Assembly (NCBI RefSeq): GCF_027942865.1 | Contig: NC_134507.1 | Coordinates: 36,013,711 to 36,077,710 of the forward strand | DNA from: Odontesthes bonariensis | Taxonomy: Eukaryota > Chordata > Actinopteri > Atheriniformes > Atherinopsidae | DNA length: 64,000 bases | Direction of reading: 5' to 3' | Shown: positions 1 to 10,222 of the stretch, piece by piece | Layout: the number at the start of each line of letters is the position of its first letter | How positions within the stretch are numbered: the stretch's first letter is position 1 | Made by a program: the position numbers and the translations under genes | The notes under the pieces: generated by a model | What the model saw: only the letters and a program-made list of their open reading frames with translations | Databases searched by the model: none | Told to the model about the DNA's origin: nothing

Positions 1-559
1 CAAAGCGTGACAGGTACACAAACTGCCATCGAGCAGTTTGTAAACTGCAAGAAGACCCGATTGGTCAGTGATTGCAGCAATCAGGAAACTCAATAAAGTT
101 CCTGCTACAGCCTGTTTGGCTTTTCCAAGATCTGCAGGTTTCTACTTGTCAGAAAGTCAGAGCCGTCTCTCTGTGACATGAATGTGATGATCATACAGGG
201 TGTAGAGTCTGAGCTGTCAGAGCAGTCAGAGAGGAAGTGGAGACTCTTTGAATGACGACTGGAGGAAGCTGCAGCAGCAGCTGTTGTTTCTCTCTGAGCT
301 GGTGAGAAAGAAAAGTCTCTGCTGGACTTTTTTGTCGCTGCAGCTCAAACTCTGAGTGTGATGTTGCAGTGTGTGAGGACACTTAGATTAATATGTGAGA
401 TATGAATGGGAGTGTCAGCGGTGGGTTGGGCCCTAAAAAGGTATTTGTGAGCATCACAAACACACTGATATGAGCTCACCTGATTTCCTGTAAAGGAAAA
501 GGGGCGGAGCCTCAGACCAGGTGAACCAGTTGTATCAGATTATGAAGGAACACAGACAC
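1..559. other. Upstream region of NLR gene, nothing recognised
   Basis: No coding exon, RNA gene or mobile element is recognisable here. It lies upstream of the first candidate exon of the NLR gene and may contain its promoter, but I see no definable core promoter element. Confidence 0.4.
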
Positions 560-625
560 ATTCAGACGGGTCAGGCTCCATTTTGAGTCGACAGCCGCAG
601 GATGAAACCTGAAGTCAGAATCATG
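560..625 (+). other. Possible 5' untranslated exon of the NLR gene
   Basis: A purine-rich segment ends in a good splice donor (GTGAGT at 626). It holds a short ATG frame starting at 602 and running 8 codons to the donor. Joining it to the acceptor before 1454 gives an in-frame stop within three codons, so if used it is probably untranslated, with the true start at 1473. The left boundary is a guess. Confidence 0.3.
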
Positions 626-1452
626 GTGAGTGTTAACAACATTCTTCTTATTTCTGTCAGAGTCTCTGAGTGGGTTTTCTCTCTGTGGACTGCAGAGGAA
701 GAAGAAGCAGAACTCAGCAGTTTGTGTCCGGTGTTGAAACGAAGCTGATCAGACTGCTCTGAGACAAAGAACGGATCCAACTCAGGTGTAAAATCATCAA
801 GTTCAGATTGTTTCAGCTTTCTGACTCACTGCTTAGTTCAGATTGTTTCAGCTTTCTGATTCACTCTTTAGTTCAGATTGTTGGGTGTGAGGCAGCTGTT
901 GGTCTGACTGATGAAGAAGGCAACAACTCATCCTCCAGCAAAGATTTTCTTTCCTTTGGCGGCCATTTTCTCTTCTGAAGCTGCGTCACTGCTGGGGGAC
1001 GCGTTGCTATGATCACCACTTTCAGAACATTTCTGTTCCTGAATCATTTCTACAGATTGTGAGACTCTCATCAGAACCTGGATCATTACTGAAGGAGTTT
1101 ACTGACAGAATGAGTGAATGAACATGTAAATAACACACAGATAAATACTGATGTGTGTTCAGCAGGTTTTTAATCAGTCTTCTGTGATGTTGGAGGACTT
1201 CAGAGCAGCTTTGGCAGCAGTAACTCATCTGTAAATACAAACTCCACACAAAGCTGCAGACTGACAGCTGATCAGCTGATCCAGCTGTGTCATCACAAAC
1301 TGAGTCTGACGGCTCGGAGGAAAGAAATGACGTCTCCTTTCTCTAAAAGTTCCTTCTGACATAGAACAGAAAGAAAAGCAGGTAAAAAGCTTGTTTCAGT
1401 TTGGCTGTGAGACTTGAACAGACGTGTTTGTCTTCATTCTTTTCTTCTCTCA
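626..1452. other. Intron-like sequence with a short tandem duplication
   Basis: No gene is seen. A roughly 39-bp segment (TTCAGATTGTTTCAGCTTTC and following bases) is repeated in tandem at about 799-880. The rest looks like unique intron sequence. Confidence 0.4.
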
Positions 1453-1472
1453 GACTGACTGAAGTCCAGAAG

Positions 1473-1573
1473 ATGGACAGAGCAGAGTCTGCAGCATGCA
1501 GCGGTCGCTCTATGAACAGGAACCCATCCAGACCTCCAGAACTCAGTGATGGACCTGGACCATCAGACACAAA
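1473..1573 (+). CDS. NLR gene, first coding exon (N-terminal peptide)
   Basis: The acceptor TTCTCTCAG precedes 1454. The first ATG after it, at 1473, opens a frame beginning MDRAESAACS and ending in the motif SDGPGPSDTK at a GTAAG donor (1574). Fish NLRC3-like proteins often begin with serial short exons ending in -GPSDTK-like residues, and the next two coding exons are of this type. The exon contributes 33 codons plus two bases (phase 2), matching the following exon. The start is chosen because no upstream in-frame ATG survives the splice. Function of the peptide is unknown. Confidence 0.72.
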
Positions 1574-2338
1574 GTAAGAGAACTGCTCCTGAAGGGGTCA
1601 GCTTCTTATCTGGGACATCACCATGGCAACGTATACTGGCAACCCAAACAGGGTGTGAAGCAGGTTGAACATATTCAGGGTATATTTTGGTTATTTAGAT
1701 TAACTACCAATCAGATCAGTCTGAGCAGCGTCAGGATGCAGGTCATCAACTCGGTTATTCTGAGACATGCTTCATGGTACAGACTCCTGATCAGGTGACA
1801 ACAGTCAGCAAAACACACAGAGGTGGTGGTCAGAGGCTGTAACACTCACTGCTGCAGACTGAATAAATGCTGTTTTCATTTTATCTGAGTTTGGTGAACC
1901 AGGCTAAAAGTGTGTTAAAATGTTTTTAAAAACGGATTCTTCTGAGCTACATGTACAGCAACAATCTCCTGCAGGTACAGAACATGATATTAAACAGGAA
2001 GTAACAAACATGTTTTTAACCCTCATTTAAAAAGGAAATACTTTCTCTCTTGAGATTTAAAATGTCTCGAACAAGATGGGCAGCAGCTCAGGGTACTATG
2101 AAGCAGGATCAATATATCCAGGTTATCCGTCTAAGTGATCTGGTTAACTAACCCAAACAATGGATATCTGACCAAGTGGTACTACAATGCTAGTTATCAA
2201 CTTTATAAGCCTATCAAAGTTTTCTGATTTGGTTTTACATGTGCTCCTTCGTGTAAAACAGGTGGAGTTGGTCAGTTGGACAGATCAGCTGACCGATCAG
2301 AATCTATAAATCAATCACATTGAAAAGCAGAAGCTGAC
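1574..2338. other. Intron of NLR gene, nothing recognised
   Basis: No exon, RNA gene or identifiable repeat. The sequence is AT-rich and ordinary. Confidence 0.4.
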
Positions 2339-2982
2339 AATATGTGATGTGGAAATGATATGGATTAACTCTCACAGATGAAGAATATTTCCTGATATCT
2401 GTATTAGTTCCTGGGCACTGCAGAGGAAACTCAGAGGGTCAAAACCCTCCAGAGGTTCCTGCTCTCTGTGGAAGGTTCCTGCAGAGGAAACGTGGCCTCT
2501 GATGTCAGTCAGATAGAAAAGCTGTAATGTGATCTCAGAGGACTGTTCCACAGAGGAAAGCTTCTGATTCTCTGCAGCAGTTTGTGTGTTCAGAGCTTCT
2601 TTACTGGTTTTCATGAGAGAATTTCTCAGTGATTGATGTGATATGATTAACAGCATGTTTGTGTTTGCAGAGGTCAGCACCACAGACAGAGAGCAGAGTC
2701 TCCAGGATCTGACTGTCTGTCTATGAAGAGTGACCGGTCCAAAGGAAGACCTCCAAACCTGAGTGATGAAGCTGGACCCTCAGACACAAAGTAAGACAAC
2801 TGAAACAGAGATTTCAGGATCTTTTTGTTGAAAAATGAGGACAAATAAATTCAGGGATAAAAGCATAAATATATGAATAAAGGATTAAATCAATAAAACA
2901 AATAGAAAAATTAAACACAATAAAACACAGGTTTTAACTCAAAGTTAAATGAATACAGTTGGAAATGAAGGCAGAAATATAA
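2339..2982 (+). repeat. Segmental duplication, copy 1 (exon plus flanking introns)
   Basis: About 640 bp here are repeated almost exactly at 4910-5552, including the last 330 bp of one intron, a 120-bp coding exon and about 190 bp of the next intron. The copies differ at scattered single bases. Both begin near AATATGTG and end near GGCAGAAATAT. This is a tandem exon duplication later separated by a LINE fragment and a Harbinger element. Confidence 0.9.
2671..2790 (+). CDS. NLR gene, 40-residue repeat exon, copy 1
   Basis: Bounded by TTTGTTTGCAG-like acceptor sequence and a GTAAGAC donor. It is exactly 120 bp (40 codons) and enters and leaves in phase 2, so it can be gained or lost without breaking the frame. 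The peptide contains SPGSDCLSMKSDRSKGRPPN and ends SDEAGPSDTK, resembling the end of the first coding exon and nearly identical to the exon at 5242. This serial-exon arrangement is typical of the N-terminus of fish NLRC3-like genes. No catalytic or binding residues are evident. Confidence 0.78.
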
Positions 2983-3696
2983 AAAAAAAAGAAAAAGAAA
3001 AATATAAACTCAACCATAAGCACACCGAAAGAGAAATGTTTTTAACCTGGATTTAAAAGTGCTTACAGTTGTGGCTGATTTCAGTTCTGCTGGTAGTTTG
3101 TTCCAGTTGTGTGCAGCATAACAGCTAAAAGCTGCTTCACCGTGTCTAGTTTGAACTCTGGGCTCCACTATCTGACCTGAGTCAGCAGATCTCAGAGCTC
3201 TACTGGGTTTATACTCTGCTCGCATGTCATTCATGTATTCTGGACCTAAACCATTCCGTGATTTGTAGACGAGTAGCAGAACTTTAAAATCTATTCTGTA
3301 TCTGACCGGGAGCCAATGTAAAGACTTGAGAACTGGGGTGATGTGATGTGATCTCTTTGTTCTGGTTAAAACTCGGGCTGCAGCGTTCTGAATGAGCTGC
3401 AGCTGTTTGAGACTCTTTTGGGGGAGTCCGGTCAGAAGACCGTTACAGTAGACCAGTCTGCTGGAGATGAAAGCATGAATCAGCTTCTCCTGATCTGTGT
3501 GGGACATGAAACCCTTAATTCTGGATATATTCTTAAGTTGATAAAAGGCTGATTTGGTGACTGATTTGATATGATTGTTGAAGGTCAGGTCTGAGTCTAT
3601 CAGCACGCCGAGGTTCCGGACTTGGTCTTTAGTTTCTAGAGACAGTGACTCAAGATGTTTACTGACAGCAAACCTCTTCTCTTTGTTGCCAAACAC
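2983..3696 (-). mobile_element. L2-group LINE, 3' fragment (RT C-terminal region)
   Basis: A minus-strand open frame (3010 to about 3699) encodes the thumb and C-terminal part of a non-LTR reverse transcriptase. Visible motifs include NLGVLIDSDLTF, IQNAAARVLTRTKR, LKSLHWLPVRYRIDFK and a C-terminus in KTFLFRCAYG. It is clearly related to the complete L2-group element at 24-28 kb, which has the same motifs. The 5' end is cut where the Harbinger relic begins; the 3' end abuts an A-rich tract. Confidence 0.9.
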
Positions 3697-4059
3697 AATG
3701 GCCCTCATTTATCAAACTTGCGTAAGACGAAAAACGTGCGTAGGTCGTGTGTACGTTCTTTTCTGCGCAAAGGTTGGCATTTATCAAATCCATCGTGAGC
3801 GCAGGAAAGATGAAATCGCCACGACAGGTCTGAGGCCGTGTACGCACTTTTCCATTTTGACTTGCGGTGACTGCAATAGCATACATAAACAGCAGCGTCA
3901 CTAGTGCGTGCCTCATGAGTCGCAGCAAATCTCTAGGTTAAAATTACAGACTTATCACTTCAAAGAAGGCCCATGTTTTATTTGACTTCAACATAAATAT
4001 AAACATAAACGCAAATTAAATAAATTAAACAAGTACAACTCCGTAATTGGAAGAGTGAT

Positions 4060-4345
4060 GGCTCATTATTCAACCGCGCACCCTCACACCGAACAGGAGA
4101 GGCGCTTTAACACTGCGCACTGTGGAGAGGTTAGGGCACCTAAAGGGCAGGTGGATCTGTCTCTCGGCTGCGGGGGAACCCTTCTATATACGCCCGAAAA
4201 GGTATGCAATATTATTATTGCATGCGGGGTTCTCCATACATTGCCCAAAAAAATGGAGTGCCATTTCCAGATGTACATCCAGAGGACCCCGTACCCAGAG
4301 ATCCCACCAGCCTGCACATTCTGTTATTCAAGGAAAAAAGACGTA
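4060..4345 (+). pseudogene. HARBI1-like transposase C-terminus, frameshifted
   Basis: Pieces in three plus frames together resemble the end of a Harbinger transposase. One frame reads ERRFNTAHC and PEKVCNIIIACGVLH, another LKGRWICLS, a third AQKNGVPFPDVHPEDP. The frame changes several times in 250 bp, so it cannot be made as one protein. Only the region after the second catalytic residue is represented. Confidence 0.75.
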
Positions 4346-4524
4346 GCTCCGATCAGGCCAGCCACCCTCTCCTCCAAGGCACTCGAATCCAAACCTGGAT
4401 CAGAGCCCCCCCCCCCCCCCCCCCCTGTTTGTGACATGCTGCGTCCGAGAGCTGCGACCTTTTTTGTGGCCAATTTCATATCGGACCACTTCTTCCTGAT
4501 CTTATTGGAGAAAAAGTAAAACAT
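4327..4524 (-). pseudogene. Myb/SANT-like Harbinger protein fragment
   Basis: The minus frame contains IRKKWSDMKLATKKVAALGR followed by a glycine run encoded by the C tract at 4406-4425. The KKWSDMK...TKK pattern is characteristic of the Myb/SANT-like DNA-binding partner protein that Harbinger elements encode. Only the C-terminal part of the trihelix is left. Confidence 0.65.
4406..4425. repeat. Poly-C tract (20 C)
   Basis: Twenty consecutive C residues inside the Harbinger relic. The length is likely polymorphic or error-prone. Confidence 0.95.
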
Positions 4525-4909
4525 CGTTCAATTTTAGATTTCATTTAATCTGGAGTTTATCACATTTTATTGACCATCACAGTAGGGGAAAATACATAAC
4601 TCGTCCGGTCTGCGATTTACATCGCCAACGCTGTTGACAGCCGTCCCAGCTGTCAACAGCGTTGACAGCGTTTCTTTGCCGCCTTTCGTCTATCCATGTC
4701 GCAAATCTAGAGGTGCGGCCCTTTTATAGAAGGCGTGGTTAGGATCATTACGATGGATTTCACCCGCCAGATTTATCAACAGCCGCTCTGTTTTACGATG
4801 GGATTGGTGTGGTACGCATGTTTTGTAAATCTCACTTGAGCTTCTGCGTACGACGAGTTCTCCGCTCATATCTACGATGCTTTCTACGACGGCTTGATAA
4901 ATGAGGGCC

Positions 4910-5552
4910 AATATGTGGTGTGGAAATGATATGGATTAACTCTCACAGATGAAGAATATTTCCTGATATCTGTATTAGTTCCTGGGCACTGCAGAGGAAA
5001 CTCAGAGGGTCAGAACCCTCCAGAGGTGCCTGGTCTTTGTGGAAAGTTCCTGCAGAGGAAACGTGGCCTCTGATGTCAGTCAGATAGAAAAGCTGTAATG
5101 TGATCTCAGAGGACTGTTCCACAGAGGAAAGCTTCTGATTGTCTGCAGCAGTTTGTGTGTTCAGAGCTTCTTTACTGGTTTTCATGAGAGAATTTCTCAG
5201 TGATTGATGTGATATGATTAACAGCATGTTTGTGTTTGCAGAGGTCAGCACCACAGACAGAGAGCAGAGTCTCCAGGATCTGACTGTCTGTCTATGAAGA
5301 GTGACTGGTCCAAAGGAAGACCTCCAAACCTGAGTGATGAAGCTGGACCCTCAGACACAAAGTAAGACAACTGAAACAGAGGTTTCAGGATCTTCTTGCT
5401 GAAAAAAGAGAACAAATGAATTCAGGGATAAAAGCATAAATATATGAATAAAGGATTAAATCAATAAAACAAATAGAAAAATTAAACACAATAAAACACA
5501 GGTTTTAACTCAAAGTTAAATGAATACAGTTGGAAATGAAGGCAGAAATATC
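4910..5552 (+). repeat. Segmental duplication, copy 2
   Basis: Second copy of the exon-bearing segment at 2339-2982. After about 5552 the sequence diverges from copy 1, whose right side is occupied by the LINE fragment. Confidence 0.9.
5242..5361 (+). CDS. NLR gene, 40-residue repeat exon, copy 2
   Basis: Same length, splice sites and phase as the exon at 2671. The encoded peptide differs from copy 1 by a single visible substitution (KSDWSKG in place of KSDRSKG), so the duplication is young. Because the exon is a multiple of three and phase 2 at both ends, including one or both copies keeps the NLR frame. Confidence 0.78.
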
Positions 5553-6538
5553 AATTTATTTCACATTCGGTACATTAATAACAGAGTAAAAAGATCTTTA
5601 CTTTTATTTAGTAGCATTTATTGGTATATTCATGTTCTATGTCAGGGGTCTCAAACTGATCCATGAAAGGGCCGGTGTGGCTGCAGGTTTTTATTCCAAC
5701 CTGGCAGCAGCACAGCTGACTTGTTTCATTCAAACAACCGAACTGTCTGCACTGAAGGTCTTAACCAGTTCAGTTAAGAGTCAGTTAAATGCAGTGTTTT
5801 CCTTCATAATAACAAAAATGAGTAACTTACTTTGGAATGTTGTGTCGTTTACTGCATATACTTAACTCAGACTATTATAGAGTCATACTATAATGACATA
5901 TCCAGTAATCTCTTCTACACAAACCAGTTTTTGGTAGGTACAACTGTTGTTGCCATAGTTTTCAAAAGAGTTTTTGCAGTGGTAAATGTTGCCTGCTTAG
6001 TCCTTCTGTGGCTCTCACAATACTGGTTTTATTTAAATTCAGATCATTTCAAGTTTAGTTGAAAAAATTTTAAACTACTTCCAGTTCAGGAGCAACATGG
6101 ACTCTGAACAGGACCACATGTCTGTCAGTGATGGTGTATTTTCTGCCTCTGACAGCTCAGGGGGTCACAGTGGATGGATGTGGGATGAAGTGTGATCATC
6201 TCAGAGTGAAGCTGCAGCCAGTGTTGTTAGAATCTATTTGATCAGCACACACTATCAGCCCAGTTCTTTATTGGTTATTTGTAATTACTACAGAGTTTTT
6301 TATTTCTTAATTCTAAAAGAGCACATGTAGAATAGTATTAGGATTGATATGAAATGTTTTCTGTAGAGCAGCAGCAGTGATATTCACACAGTGAAGTCAC
6401 CACATAAACTGGTAGATTGAACCAAATGTAAAATGTTGCTGCAGGAAGGGTTGAGTTTGTATTCACATCAAACAGCAGAGTTAATGCCAAACAGAGTTAT
6501 TTTAAAGTGATTTTAGTGATGAAGACATGTGTTGACAG
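5553..6538. other. Intron with a probable dispersed repeat
   Basis: The stretch from about 5638 (CAGGGGTCTCAAACTG... GTGTGGCTGCAGGTTTTT) has the look of a common fish dispersed repeat (non-autonomous DNA element), but I cannot find a matching inverted end or target duplication. No exon is supported in the remaining intron. Confidence 0.35.
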
Positions 6539-6729
6539 AGGGAGGAAGAGGAGCGGTGTTTGTGAGGAGCAGCAGCTGTCCTGCTGTGCTCTGTGTCAGG
6601 ACGTCCTGAAGGATCCGGTCTCTGCCAGCTGTGAACACTGGTTCTGCAGACAGTGCATCACCTCATACTGGGACCAGCCTGCTCCCTCAGGAGGAGAAAA
6701 CTGTTTGGCTGTCCTCAAGTCAGCAGCAT
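6539..6729 (+). CDS. NLR gene, RING-like zinc finger exon (shortened)
   Basis: Acceptor GTGTTGACAG; proposed donor CAT|GTGAGT at 6730. Phase 2 in and phase 1 out, agreeing with neighbours. The peptide contains CALCQDVLKDPVSASCEHWF followed by CRQC, giving the first three ligand groups of a C3HC4 RING (CxxC, CxH, CxxC). Many fish NLRC3-like genes carry such a RING or RING-like exon before FISNA. The final CPxC ligand pair expected downstream is not seen: after GGENC the sequence turns into LAVLKSAAC, so metal binding at the second site and E3 ligase activity are doubtful. Confidence 0.78.
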
Positions 6730-7080
6730 GTGAGTCAGCTCCCTCTGATTATACTGATGCTGACTAACTGATAGGAATACTAAGTTGGAGGAGCTCCACC
6801 AACAACAACAGTGACTCCATCGTTATTTAAAGTCTCTGTGTGTTCTGCTCTCAGGACTTTTGGAACTTCTAACTGAATCTCAGTGGTTTAAACTTTAGTT
6901 TCTCTCTGTTTTCCTTTAAAACTTTACTGATCATTTTACTGTGAGGTTGAAGGAAAATAAAAGTTTTCTGTGTGAAGCCAGAAACATGTTCAACTGGGGT
7001 CAGAAAGATGAAGAAGAACAAATCCTGATGAATTTAATCTACTCTGTGTTTCTGTTTTGTCTCATTTGTTCTTTGGTCAG

Positions 7081-8866
7081 CAGATGTTGCTCTGCAGGAG
7101 GTTTTAGATGAACATAAGATGAGTCTGAGGAGGAGATGTGAACATGTGACTGAAGGAAGTGATGGAACAGGAGGTGGAACCCTCCTCAACAGGATCTACA
7201 CTGAGCTCTACATCACAGAGGGACAGAGTGAAGAGGTTAATACCCAGCATGAGGTGAGGCAGCTGGAGACGGCTTCCAGGACCCTCCATGACACTCCAAT
7301 CAGGTGCCACGACATCTTTAAAGCCTTACCTGAGCAGCAGGGAGCCATCAGAGTGGTTCTGACCAACGGCGTCGCTGGTGTTGGAAAAACCTTCTCAGTG
7401 CTGAAGTTCACTCTGGACTGGGCCGAGGGCCTGGAGAACCAAGATGTCAGTGTGGTGATTCTGCTTTCATTCAGGGAGCTGAACCTGATCAGAGAGGAGC
7501 GGCACAGTCTTCTCACGCTGCTCCATGTTTTCCATCCAACATTACAGAAGCTCCCAGCAGAGCAGCTGGCTGGCTGCACACTTCTGTTCATCCTGGACGG
7601 CCTGGATGAAAGCAGACTGTCTCTGGAGTTCAGCAACAGGGAGGTTGTGTCTGATGTCACACAGAAGTCATCAGTCAGCGTGCTGCTGACAAACCTCATC
7701 AGGGGGAACCTGCTTCCCTCGGCTCGCGTCTGGATAACTTCCCGACCTGCAGCAGCCAATCGGATCCCTCCTACATGTGTTGGCAGGGTAACAGAAGTAC
7801 GAGGCTTCACCGATTCCCAGAAGGAGGAGTACTTCAGGAGGAGATCCAGAGATGAAGAGCTGTCCAGCAGAATCAGCTCCCACATCCAGGCATTCAGGAG
7901 CCTCCACATCATGTGTGGAATCCCAGTCTTCTGCTGGATCACTGCTACAGTTCTGGAGCACATGTTGACCACAGAGCAGAGAGGAGAGCTGCCCAAGACC
8001 ACCACTGACATGTACTCCCACTTCCTGCTGGTTCAGACACAGAGGAAGAAGAACAAGTACCACCAGGGACATGAGACGAGTTCACAGAAGCTGACCAAGG
8101 CTGACAGGGACGTTCTTCTGAAGCTGGGGAGGCTGGCGTTTGAACATCTGGAGGAAGGAAACATCATGTTCTACCAAGAAGACCTGGAGCAGTGTGGCCT
8201 GGATGTCACAGAGGCATCGCTGTATTCAGGAGTTTGTACAGAGATCTTCAAAAGAGAGTGCGTGATCTTCCAGAAACCAGTTTACTGCTTTGTTCATCTG
8301 AGTGTTCAGGAGTTTCTGGCTGCAGTCTACATGATGCACTGTTACACCAACAACAAGAAAAAGGTACTGAAGAGCTTCCTGGGAGAAGACTACAGTGACT
8401 CATCTCTGGATGACTTCCTGAAGAGAGTGATGGAGAAATCCCTCAACAGTAAAAATGGCCACCTGGACCTGTTTGTTCGCTTCCTTCATGGCCTCTCTGT
8501 GGAGTCCAACCAGAGACTCTTAGCAGGCCTGCTGGGTCAGCCAAAGAACAGAACACAAATGATAAAAAGAGCCATCAACAACCTGAAGGAGATGAACATG
8601 TCCAACATTTCTCCTGACAGAAGCATCAACATCTTCCACTGTCTGATGGAGATGAAAGACCTCTCAGTTTATCAGGAGATCCAAAAGTTCCTGAAGTCAG
8701 AGAACAGATCAGAGAAGAAACTCTCTGAGATCCAGTGCTCAGCTCTGGCCTACATGCTGCAGATGTCAGAGGAGGTTCTGGATGAGTTGGACCTGGAGAA
8801 GTATAAGACGACAGTGAAGGGACGACAGAGACTGATTCCAGCTGTGAGGAACTGCAGAAAGGCTCG
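7081..8866 (+). CDS. NLR gene, FISNA-NACHT exon
   Basis: This large exon encodes about 595 residues. The acceptor CTTTGGTCAG ends at 7080 and the donor GTGAGT starts at 8867; phases are 1 in and 2 out. The first 70 or so residues ([31 protein letters not shown]) are a FISNA domain, the fish-specific NACHT-associated module. The NACHT ATPase follows with a Walker A loop GVAGVGKT (7368-7391), a Walker B region [11 protein letters not shown] (about 7580-7612) and a WITSRPAAA sensor-like motif. The remainder is helical ([16 protein letters not shown]), typical of the region before the LRRs. No internal stop or frameshift is seen. By family this is a cytosolic innate-immunity receptor of the expanded fish NLRC3-like (NLR-C) group; the ligand is unknown. 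Confidence 0.94.
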
Positions 8867-9566
8867 GTGAGTTGATGTGTTCATTAACATTATCAGTCCC
8901 GATAGATTAGTAACTTAGTTCCTGAAATATAGTGGTTCTGTTAGATGGATATAATTTTCTTAACTTTTAGATGATGTGAATCAGTAAAATATGAATGAAA
9001 AAACAAAAAAGTTGATCCTCTCTCTGGAGATGATTTTTGTCTGGTTTGAAGAATATTCAATGCACATCTGCATTAATGAACACAATTCTTTGAATCTTTT
9101 CTGATCTGCAAATTTTAAAATTATGTCAATCACCAGCTGGTTCTGGTCTGAGCTGACAAATAAACTAAGTGGTTGACCGCCAACTTGTCAAATATGAAAT
9201 AATCTTGCAGATATTAAAGAAGAACTCTCTCAATTTTCCTCGTGTGCAGGTCACTCAGATCTTTTTTTCCTCCTAAAGGTTTGTCTCCTGTTCGAGCAAC
9301 TACTTATTTTACTGAATTACACTTAACAGGCTATGTTAGTTAATCCACTGATGACACTGCACAGCAGTTTATTCACTTCAAACCATCAATCTGATTCACA
9401 TTTCGTAAAATATTGCTTCACACTTGCTTTTCTTTTTTTTCATCAAAATGTTATTTTTCTTTAAACTCGGGTCATTGTAAGTCAACACAGAGGTTCCCAC
9501 TTGAAATACTTGATGTTGTTCAGTGTTTTTAAAGATAAAAGTATGTTCTTATAGTAATAGTAGAAC
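8867..9566. other. Intron of NLR gene, nothing recognised
   Basis: AT-rich intron sequence between the NACHT exon and a nest of transposons. No exon, RNA gene or repeat boundary is visible. Confidence 0.45.
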
Positions 9567-10222
9567 AATGGGCCTCATGCAAGAACCGTTCGTACGCACA
9601 GATTTGTTCTTAAAGTGATACTCCGGAGTAGATTCAACCTGGGGTCATTTGAACCGTGATATCCAGCCAAGTAGCCCACCCGCAGTTTTTTCGATATTGG
9701 CTGAACATCAGCTGAGTTACTGAGTTATCCCGAATAGCTTCGTACAAGGGTTAATGGATCCCGGCAGTATCTCCAAAATTACCACACTAAAATCACATGC
9801 CATGACACCAGACTTCTACAGTAGTACAAATATGGTCTGTACTCACCAAACGATGCATTTGGAAGTTTGAAAATAGTCCAGGAGTTTATTATTATCAACA
9901 CAAGCCTGATAGCTTCTCTGCAGCTAAAGCTGCGTCGACGTCACTTTAGGGAGCTGGGAGCTTCAAAGTAAGATGACGGTTGATCTACTACTGTAGACAA
10001 CAAAGCAAGGCTGCTCAATTTCTCCATTGATAAAATAATTTCACAACTCTACAACATAAAAATTCATAAAAAAAACATGTAGAATATAGCATATACTTTG
10101 TTGTCTACAGTAGTAGATCAACCCTCATCTTACTTTGAAGCTCCCAGCTCCCTGAAGTGACGTCGACGCAGCTTTAGCAGCAGAAAAGCTATCAGGCTTG
10201 TGTTGATAATAATAAACTCCTG

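Larger units (their letters stand above)
3700..4909. mobile_element. Harbinger relic with 3-bp target duplication
   Basis: The ends are inverted (GGCCCTCATTTATCAA at left, its complement at right) and are flanked by the 3-bp direct repeat AAT (3697-3699 and 4910-4912). The same termini flank the HARBI1-containing elements at 10223 and 40616. Remnants of both Harbinger proteins are present and converge: transposase C-terminal pieces on plus and a Myb/SANT-like piece on minus. It is inserted at the junction between the LINE fragment and the second exon duplication copy. Confidence 0.9.

Noticed and set aside
2372-2683. Minus-strand frame of 103 codons, also at 4943-5254
   Set aside because: It occurs twice only because the exon-bearing segment is duplicated; it covers intron and splice acceptor sequence.
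7208-8011. Antisense 267-codon frame over the NACHT exon
   Set aside because: It is the reverse shadow of a well-supported coding exon and has no domain of its own.
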